This document shows, one piece after another, positions 42,544-49,528 of a DNA stretch of 49,528 bases; position 1 is the first letter of the stretch; every line of letters starts with the position of its first letter. The stretch is taken from assembly GCA_947628455.1 (NCBI GenBank), contig CANQZY010000002.1:1-49528 (forward strand), given 5' to 3'. Made by a program: the position numbers and the translations under genes. The notes below the pieces were generated by a model, which was not told where the DNA came from, did not search any database, and was given only the letters and a program-made list of their open reading frames with translations. Origin of the DNA: an uncultured Methanobrevibacter sp. (GTDB lineage Archaea; Methanobacteriota; Methanobacteria; Methanobacteriales; Methanobacteriaceae).

Positions 42544-43644
42544 TTAAGATAAAACCTCATTCATAATTTCTATAAATTTCTTATTTTCATCCATTGTACA
42601 AATGCTGATCCTAATCCAATATTCATCCAATCCTTTAAATGAAGTGCAATCACGAACAATAATTCCCTTTTTCATAAGTTCTCTTGTTAATTGTGATGCT
42701 TTAAATCCAGTGTCTTTAATTCCGATTAATATAAAATTAGATCTAGAAGGCAATACATTTAATGTAGGTATCTTTGATAATTCATCATACAAATATTGCC
42801 TGCTCTCAATTCCACTCTTAATGGATTCCTGAATATATTTTTTATCTTTTAAAGTGTTTAAAGCAGCCACATATGATAACCTTGTAATTGAAAATACGGG
42901 CTTTACTCTAAAAATATAATCAATAATTTCCGGAGAAGATAAACCATATCCCACTCTCATACCCGCTAATCCCATAACTTTAGACATGGTTCTTATAATA
43001 AAAATATTAGGATATTTATTGATTAAATCTTTATTTGTAATTTCAGCATATTCAAAATAAGCCTCATCAACCACTATTAAAATATTCTCATTAATTTCAG
43101 CTATTTTAGAAATATCCTCTTTACTAATTAAAGTCCCTGTCGGATTATTCGGACTACATAAAAAAATCATTTTTGTTTTATCTGTAATAGCATCTATTAC
43201 AGAATTAACATCTAATTTATTTTCTTCCATATCCCACGAAGCATAAACTGGTTTAGCACCATATTGTTGTAATAAATACTCATAATACATATAAGAAGGA
43301 AGAGGCACAATAAATTCATCACCATCATCTATAAATGTTTTTGCAAGCACATCAATAATTTCATCAGCACCATCCCCCCCTACAACCACTTGAGAATCAT
43401 CTACTCCTGAATAAACCGCAAATTCATGAATCAATTCCCTTAAATCAGATTCCGGATATCTATTAATATTCAATACAGATTCCTTAATAGCCTTAACCGC
43501 CTTAGAAGAGGGACCCCACGGATTTTCATTTGAACCCAATTTAATAATATCCTCCTTATTAATTCCAAATTCCATTGCAATTTCATCTTGAGATTTACCA
43601 GGAATATAAGAATCCATTTCACTTATAACTTTTCTCGGCTTCAT
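42544..43644 (-). CDS. hisC: Histidinol-phosphate aminotransferase
   Basis: [54 protein letters not shown]. Confidence 0.93.
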   Translation of the reverse strand: MKPRKVISEMDSYIPGKSQDEIAMEFGINKEDIIKLGSNENPWGPSSKAVKAIKESVLNINRYPESDLRELIHEFAVYSGVDDSQVVVGGDGADEIIDVLAKTFIDDGDEFIVPLPSYMYYEYLLQQYGAKPVYASWDMEENKLDVNSVIDAITDKTKMIFLCSPNNPTGTLISKEDISKIAEINENILIVVDEAYFEYAEITNKDLINKYPNIFIIRTMSKVMGLAGMRVGYGLSSPEIIDYIFRVKPVFSITRLSYVAALNTLKDKKYIQESIKSGIESRQYLYDELSKIPTLNVLPSRSNFILIGIKDTGFKASQLTRELMKKGIIVRDCTSFKGLDEYWIRISICTMDENKKFIEIMNEVLS

Positions 43645-43666
43645 TCTTTCACTTTAAAATAATAAC

Positions 43667-44155
43667 TTACTGCTTATATTTTTTTGACAATTCACAATAA
43701 TTATCAGCATTTTCCTGAATATGATCTATCTGTTCTTGAGTCAAATGTTTAACAACTTTTCCCGGAACACCCAGAATCAAACTTTCTTCAGGAAACTCTT
43801 TATTTTCACTAACAACCGCACCCGCACCAATAATAGAATTTTTACCTATTTTAGCACCATTTAAAACAGTTGCATTCATTCCCACTAAAACATTATCCTC
43901 TAACGTACATCCATGAACTACAGCACCATGACCAATACTCACATTATCCTTAATAATCACAGGAAAACCCTCTGATGCATGAATCACACAATTATCCTGA
44001 ACATTAGAATTATTCCCAATCCTAATCGGCGCCACATCACCTCTAACTACCGCACCATGCCATATTGAAACATCATCCCCCAATTCCAAATCACCCAACA
44101 ATTGAGCACCAGGACAAACTACCACCGAATCACTCTTATTTATCATCAACACCAT
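43667..44155 (-). CDS. Gamma-carbonic-anhydrase-like left-handed beta-helix protein
   Basis: DVSIWHGAVVRGDVAPIRIGNNSNVQDNCVIHASEGFPVIIKDNVSIGHGAVVHGC. Confidence 0.88.
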   Translation of the reverse strand: MVLMINKSDSVVVCPGAQLLGDLELGDDVSIWHGAVVRGDVAPIRIGNNSNVQDNCVIHASEGFPVIIKDNVSIGHGAVVHGCTLEDNVLVGMNATVLNGAKIGKNSIIGAGAVVSENKEFPEESLILGVPGKVVKHLTQEQIDHIQENADNYCELSKKYKQ

Positions 44156-45431
44156 CTTTTTTCTTTTTATCCTGAATAATATGATTTTGTTTTACAAGCA
44201 CACGTGTATCAGACGGAACATCATCATATAACAAAACACTAGAACCAATAGTAGAATTATACCCCACCTTAACACCAGGAGAAAAACTTGAATTAATACC
44301 CGTTTTCACAGAATCACCAATAATAGCGCCTAACTTACGCCTCCCACTATCAATCCTCTTATCTTTAATTTTAGTCTTAATAGTAGCATTATCAAAACGC
44401 AAATTAGCTATATTAGTCCCCGCAGCAATATTACAATTAGACCCTATAACAGAATCACCAACATAACTCAAATGACTAACATTAGTATTCTCCATAATTA
44501 TAGAATTCTTAATCTCAACCGCATTTCCCACAAAAACATTATCACCCAAATAAGTATTTCCTCGAATATAAGAATTAGGGCCAATATCACAATTTTTACC
44601 TATATACACATTTCCATCTATATACACACCAGCTCTTATAATACTACCCTCATCCAAATACACTTCACCATTAATATATACTCCAGATTCTATCTTCCCT
44701 TTAATATCCGTTTTAAGCTCCGAAATAAGCTCCTCATTCACCTCAATTAACTCCCATGGCCTGCCCACATCAATCCAATCTTTATCAGTATGATGACCAA
44801 TCACCTTTTTACCATCTTTTATTTGAAGCAATAAAGAATCAGTAATTTCATATTCCCCTCTTTCAGAAAGCTCTGTTTTATGTATCTTATCAAAAATATC
44901 ATCATTAAAAATATATATTCCCGCATTCACCAAATTACTAGGCGCATCCTCCAACTTTGGCTTTTCTATAATATTTTTAATATCATGATTATCAATCTCC
45001 ACCACACCAAAAGCAGAAGGATTTTCCACTTCTGTTAAAACCATCAATGTATCCGGTTTCATATAATTATATTTCTCAATAATCTCTTGAAGAATTTCCG
45101 CATCTAAAATAATATCCCCATTTAAAACAATGAGACTTTCATGAATAAAATCTTCACCATACGAAATAGCATTAGCCGTTCCTAAAAAATCTTCCTGAGT
45201 CTTATAAGTAATATTAACACCAAACTCCGAACCATCACCAAAATACTTTCTAACTATATCCTCTTTATACTTCACAATTAATAAAATATCAACAATCCCA
45301 TTCTTTTTCAAAGATTCTATATTATACTGAATAATAGGCTTTCCTGCTACGGGTAACATTGTTTTTGGCTTAGTAAGAGTTAATGGCCTCATCCTAGATC
45401 CTTCACCAGCACTTAAAATTATAGCTTTCAT
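44136..45431 (-). CDS. Bifunctional sugar-1-phosphate nucleotidylyltransferase/acetyltransferase (GlmU-like)
   Basis: MKAIILSAGEGSRMRPLTLTKPKTMLPVAGKPIIQY followed by C-terminal left-handed beta-helix repeats. Confidence 0.92.
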   Translation of the reverse strand: MKAIILSAGEGSRMRPLTLTKPKTMLPVAGKPIIQYNIESLKKNGIVDILLIVKYKEDIVRKYFGDGSEFGVNITYKTQEDFLGTANAISYGEDFIHESLIVLNGDIILDAEILQEIIEKYNYMKPDTLMVLTEVENPSAFGVVEIDNHDIKNIIEKPKLEDAPSNLVNAGIYIFNDDIFDKIHKTELSERGEYEITDSLLLQIKDGKKVIGHHTDKDWIDVGRPWELIEVNEELISELKTDIKGKIESGVYINGEVYLDEGSIIRAGVYIDGNVYIGKNCDIGPNSYIRGNTYLGDNVFVGNAVEIKNSIIMENTNVSHLSYVGDSVIGSNCNIAAGTNIANLRFDNATIKTKIKDKRIDSGRRKLGAIIGDSVKTGINSSFSPGVKVGYNSTIGSSVLLYDDVPSDTRVLVKQNHIIQDKKKKDGVDDK

Positions 45432-45452
45432 TTTTATTATAACCCCAATCTC

Positions 45453-46805
45453 TTATTGTTTTAAGATTTCATTAATAAGTTTTAAACATTCATTTCTAAT
45501 AAATTCTGCTCTTTTATCATCCTTAGATTCCAATGTTATTCTAATATAATCTTCAGTTCCAGAAGGCCTAATTAAAACCCAACTATTATCAGTAAATGTT
45601 ACTCTAATACCATCTATCGTATTTATTTCTTCAATATCATTAAAATTTTCCTTAAATAAACCTTCTATTTCACCCATAGTATTAATCTTTTGTTCTTTAG
45701 AACATGTGACCTTTTCACGAACAGTTGAATAATTAGGGATCCTATCTAACAAATCAGATAATTTCCCTTCTTTAGAAACCAATTCAGCTATCCTTAAACC
45801 AGATAAAATTCCATCCGGACACATACTAAAATCAGGATGTAACCATGTTCCAGAAGGCTCCCCTCCAAAACTAGCATTCCTATCAATTATTGCTTCAGCC
45901 ACATTAACATCACCCACAGGTGTTCTTAAAACTTCACCCCCTACTTCATTTATAGATTCATCTATACATATACCCGCATCAACAGTAGTAACAATCGTTC
46001 CACCAAACTCCTTAGCCATCAATACAAATAAACTATCAAAAGGCGAAATATTACCTTTTTCATCTATTGCAATCATCCTATCTGCATCACCATCATGAGC
46101 TATCCCTATATCAGAATTAGTTGCTATAACTGTTTTCATCAAATCTTGAAGATTATCCCCATTAGGTTCAGGATTCCTTCCAGGGAAAAAACCATCAGCT
46201 TGACAATTTAAAGTAGTAACCTTACATCCTGCTTTTCTAAAAACTAAAGGTGATATCTCACAACCTGCACCTGAAGCACAATCAATCACTACTTTTAAAC
46301 CTGGTCTAATATCAACAGAATTAACCAAGTCATCTATATATTCCTCTTTAATTTCATCATTATATTTTAATTGACCTATATTATCCCAATCAACTGAAAT
46401 ATAATAAGAATTATTATAAATCTCTTCAATATCCTCTTCTTGTTTTGAGGTATACGCCATACCATTAGGATTCCATAATTTAATACCATTATAAGCAGAA
46501 GGATTATGTGAAGCTGTAAGCATAACACCCGCATCAGCACCTAATTTCTCAGTTGCATAACCCACTAAAGGAGTAGGAACCATCCCCAATTTAACAACAT
46601 CCACACCACCTTCCAAAAGACCCGCACATATAGCCTGACTCAACATCTCATTACTAGTCCGAGTATCATTACCCAAAACCACACTACCAGAATTCCCCAA
46701 ATAATAAGCCAATGATTTACCTATCTTTAAAGCAAGTTCAGATGTAACCTCATATTTAACCAATCCTCTAATCCCAGAAGTTCCAAAAAGCTTTTTATCC
46801 ACCAT
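45453..46805 (-). CDS. glmM: Phosphoglucosamine mutase (paralog 2)
   Basis: KLFGTSGIRG, TASHNPSAYNGIKLW, AHDGDADRMIAID, RPSGTEDYIRIT. ATG at 46805. Confidence 0.92.
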   Translation of the reverse strand: MVDKKLFGTSGIRGLVKYEVTSELALKIGKSLAYYLGNSGSVVLGNDTRTSNEMLSQAICAGLLEGGVDVVKLGMVPTPLVGYATEKLGADAGVMLTASHNPSAYNGIKLWNPNGMAYTSKQEEDIEEIYNNSYYISVDWDNIGQLKYNDEIKEEYIDDLVNSVDIRPGLKVVIDCASGAGCEISPLVFRKAGCKVTTLNCQADGFFPGRNPEPNGDNLQDLMKTVIATNSDIGIAHDGDADRMIAIDEKGNISPFDSLFVLMAKEFGGTIVTTVDAGICIDESINEVGGEVLRTPVGDVNVAEAIIDRNASFGGEPSGTWLHPDFSMCPDGILSGLRIAELVSKEGKLSDLLDRIPNYSTVREKVTCSKEQKINTMGEIEGLFKENFNDIEEINTIDGIRVTFTDNSWVLIRPSGTEDYIRITLESKDDKRAEFIRNECLKLINEILKQ

Positions 46806-46829
46806 CAAACCAACACCCAAATCTTTTTT

Positions 46830-48068
46830 TTATGCTCCAAATTTATGAGAATTATTCATCAAATCCATTAAAATATTCATAACATCACCACCACAAATCC
46901 TACAAAGACCTCCCTTAGCAGCATCAAATTCAGAAAACTTAGAAACATCATCCCTTCGAACTTCAGGACCCCTAATAATCATCGGAACAGGATCACCTGA
47001 ATGATTCATAACAGAAATAGGAGTAGAATGATCCGCTGTTAAAATCAAATAAACATTATCCAACTCTTTAAGTTTACTCATCACAACTTTATCAACCTTT
47101 TCTATAAACCCTAATTTTTCCTCAATATTCCCATCATGACCTGCCTCATCAGCACCATCAATATTTACTAAAAAAAAGTCATGACTAGAATTTCTAACTT
47201 GATCAACAATTGTATCAACAATATTATCAAGATTAGTATCAACTCCACCAGTAACATCTTCCATTTCAATAATATCCATACCTGCAAACCTACAAATACC
47301 CTTAATAAGACCAGTCTCCGCAATACATGCTGAATTCAACCCATACTTATCATTAATAGATTCCACTACAGGAACCGCACCAGCACCACGAGGTATTATA
47401 ATATTAGCCGGAGGCTCACCATTCGCTATCCTCTCCAAATTAACAGGATGATCTTTAACCATCTCATAAGACTTAACCACCACCCTATTCAAAATATCAG
47501 CAGTTTTCTTAGCCTCAGGAGAACCATCCAAAGCAACAACCTCCCTAAACTTATTCCCCTCAACCTTAGGATCAGCATCGCTCACATTATCAGACAAACC
47601 TTCACCCCTCAATACTAAAACAGCCCTATGACCAGTAGATTCCTTAAAAATAATCTCAACATCAGGAAAATCATCCAACTGCATAGTATTTAAAACCTCA
47701 ACAATATCCTTTGTCCCATCACGTATTCTACCAGCACGCCTATCTGTAACAACACCATCTTCATCAGCAGTTGAAAAATTACACCTAAACGCAATATCAC
47801 CCTCAACAACATCTACACCAACACCAAAAGCCTCAAAAGGACCTCTACCCGTATAAACATCATAAGGATCATAACCCAAAATTGAAATATGAGCAGTATC
47901 ACTTCCCGGAATAATACCCGGAGCTATAGAATCCATTATACCATTAATACCTTCACTAGCCATCTCATCCATATTCGGAGTATTAGCAGCCTGAAGCGGA
48001 GTTTGATAACCAAGTTCTCTCAAAGGACGATCTCCCATACCATCCATTATTAATATAATTCCCTTCAC
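46830..48068 (-). CDS. apgM: 2,3-bisphosphoglycerate-independent phosphoglycerate mutase, archaeal type
   Basis: 412 aa; MKGIILIMDGMGDRPLRELGYQTPLQAANTPNMDEMASEG, GSDTAHISILGYDPYDVYTGRGPFEA, TADHSTP. Confidence 0.95.
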   Translation of the reverse strand: MKGIILIMDGMGDRPLRELGYQTPLQAANTPNMDEMASEGINGIMDSIAPGIIPGSDTAHISILGYDPYDVYTGRGPFEAFGVGVDVVEGDIAFRCNFSTADEDGVVTDRRAGRIRDGTKDIVEVLNTMQLDDFPDVEIIFKESTGHRAVLVLRGEGLSDNVSDADPKVEGNKFREVVALDGSPEAKKTADILNRVVVKSYEMVKDHPVNLERIANGEPPANIIIPRGAGAVPVVESINDKYGLNSACIAETGLIKGICRFAGMDIIEMEDVTGGVDTNLDNIVDTIVDQVRNSSHDFFLVNIDGADEAGHDGNIEEKLGFIEKVDKVVMSKLKELDNVYLILTADHSTPISVMNHSGDPVPMIIRGPEVRRDDVSKFSEFDAAKGGLCRICGGDVMNILMDLMNNSHKFGA

Positions 48069-48151
48069 TTACATCACCTAAAAAAAAAATATAATTAATT
48101 ATAATATTAGAATTTAAATAGTTAAATAATTTTATAAAAAAAAGAATTCTT

Positions 48152-48853
48152 TCAATAAATTAAAACAATACCAATAAAAGCACCCACAACAGTAGCTATC
48201 AAATTTACATGCTCATTAGTAAGCAATTTTTTTCTCTCAAAAACTGCACCCAAAAAACTATCAACAAAACATCCCAAAACACCCGCAACTAAAGAAATCA
48301 AAATAGCCAAAAATAAAGAATGAATAATCCCTACTAAAAAAGAACAAGCACCAATTATCATAGTTCCCATAATTCCCGCAACAGTACCCAATATAGAAAC
48401 TCCACCATCAGTTCCTGGAGGAACTTTTTTCATTGTAGTTATTAAACGAGGAGTACGAGTAACACCAATCTCTGATGCTAATGTATCCGCAGTAGCCGTT
48501 GATATCGCACCAATAAAACCACCTACAAAAGGCAAATAATAACCACCAAAAGCAGCCATCATAAATGCAACAATCCCATTCGAAATAACATTCTTAGCTG
48601 TTCTTCTTCCCTCAAATTCACCTAAAGATTTCTTATAAGGTTTCGCAAACTTCGTCGCAAACAATGATAAAATCAAAAAAATTATCAAAATCAACAACCA
48701 ATTCACACCAGCCGAAAAAATAATAATAATACCCATCAAAATCATAAAAACTGAACCCAATAAATCCAAAGCTTTCCTTTTATATATCACATATCCCAAA
48801 ATAAACAAAAGCAACACATAAGACCAGTTTATCATTAATTGTTGATGAATCAT
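48152..48853 (-). CDS. DUF92 (TIGR00297) family integral membrane protein
   Basis: TADTLASEIGVTRTPRLITTMKKVPPGTDGGVSILGTVAG is characteristic of DUF92. Start may be internal (MINWSYVLLL). Confidence 0.85.
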   Translation of the reverse strand: MIHQQLMINWSYVLLLFILGYVIYKRKALDLLGSVFMILMGIIIIFSAGVNWLLILIIFLILSLFATKFAKPYKKSLGEFEGRRTAKNVISNGIVAFMMAAFGGYYLPFVGGFIGAISTATADTLASEIGVTRTPRLITTMKKVPPGTDGGVSILGTVAGIMGTMIIGACSFLVGIIHSLFLAILISLVAGVLGCFVDSFLGAVFERKKLLTNEHVNLIATVVGAFIGIVLIY

Positions 48854-49171
48854 TTGAAAACACCCTTAAAACATAAATATTACTATAAAATATACGTTTT
48901 AAATAATATAAAGATTTGTTAAAAAATAAATTTATTCCCCAAAAAAAACTAAAAAAAAATTTTTTTATAATAATAAAATTACAATTTATTTCACACCACA
49001 AATCAAACTACCTAAAAAAAACTTCAAATATTAGAATTTTAACCCTAATTCAATCTAAAACAATAAAATTTATCCAAAAATCTTCAAAAAAAAGAAAAAA
49101 AATAGAGAAAAAGACTAAAATCTTCTTCCCTTTACCTAAAAAAAAATTCAATTTTTTCTATGTGTTCTATT

Positions 49172-49528
49172 TTATGCTCCTAACACTGTGATAGTGTTAG
49201 AGTTACTTTCGATACCGCCATTAATACCTGCAGAAGCAGTTATAATATAACTACCCGGTAATAAGTTAATGGATAGTCTTGCATCACCATTAGCATCAGT
49301 GAATTTATGATATATTCTGCCGTTGATGTTAAAGGTTACTTCTTGGTTAGCATAAGGGTTGCCTTGGCTGTCTAGTAGGTGTGCGGTGTATGATCCTGGT
49401 TGACCATAAACTTTAGTTAAATCATTACCTGATAAAACAGGTAGAACTTTAACAGTATTACCTACAGTTTGACCAGTTAAGGTGTTGTTGGTTGTTATGG
49501 TGTAATCACCAGGGTTTAAATTAATATT
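49172..49528 (-). CDS. Adhesin-like surface protein, C-terminal Ig-like repeats, truncated by window end
   Basis: Minus-strand frame open for 118 codons from the window edge to TAA: NINLNPGDYTITTNNTLTGQTVGNTVKVLPVLSGNDLTKVYGQPGSYTAHLLDSQGNPYANQEVTFNINGRIYHKFTDANGDARLSINLLPGSYIITASAGINGGIESNSNTITVLGA. Confidence 0.85.
   Translation of the reverse strand, partial: NINLNPGDYTITTNNTLTGQTVGNTVKVLPVLSGNDLTKVYGQPGSYTAHLLDSQGNPYANQEVTFNINGRIYHKFTDANGDARLSINLLPGSYIITASAGINGGIESNSNTITVLGA

Noticed and set aside
38657-46805. Two phosphohexomutase paralogs and two CPA1 antiporters as a recent segmental duplication
   Set aside because: The protein pairs differ clearly (FGTFGVRR vs FGTSGIRG; different lengths and motifs); ancient paralogs, common in methanogens.
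48916-49191. 91-aa Lys-rich plus-strand ORF
   Set aside because: Poly-A/T low-complexity intergenic translation, overlapping the adhesin gene end.
49183-49199. Inverted repeat aacact-gtgat-agtgtt
   Set aside because: Lies inside the adhesin coding sequence (SNTITVL codons) with no T tract; likely coincidental.

Overview
This is a contiguous, gene-dense piece of a very AT-rich archaeal chromosome. I read it as a methanogen of the order Methanobacteriales, most likely Methanosphaera or Methanobrevibacter. Supporting genes are methanogenesis marker 8, MraY/MurG-like cell-wall enzymes, archaeal P0/P1/L1/L11/Spt5/SecE, FtsZ, TFE, RadB, Pelota, the CDC48/VAT ATPase, and an adhesin-like Ig-repeat protein cut by the window end. 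I identify about 52 protein genes, one tRNA-Ile(GAT) and several plausible regulatory elements. I see no CRISPR array, transposase, integrase or phage module, so this is mostly core chromosome. No single defence-like system stands out. The points most worth a second look are: (i) a three-gene operon with 4-bp overlaps encoding a PLP aminotransferase, a dicluster Fe-S protein and a DGC zinc-binding protein; (ii) a hairpin that would sequester the ribosome-binding site of the L1 operon; (iii) a short ArcS lacking the TGT-like N-terminal domain; (iv) a glutaredoxin next to an FTR-rubredoxin fusion; (v) an ASCH-TPR fusion; (vi) kilobase-scale GC-skew blocks that flip sign independently of gene orientation; and (vii) an A12:C23 mismatch in the tRNA D-stem. 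All product calls come from reading the translations; no database search was run.
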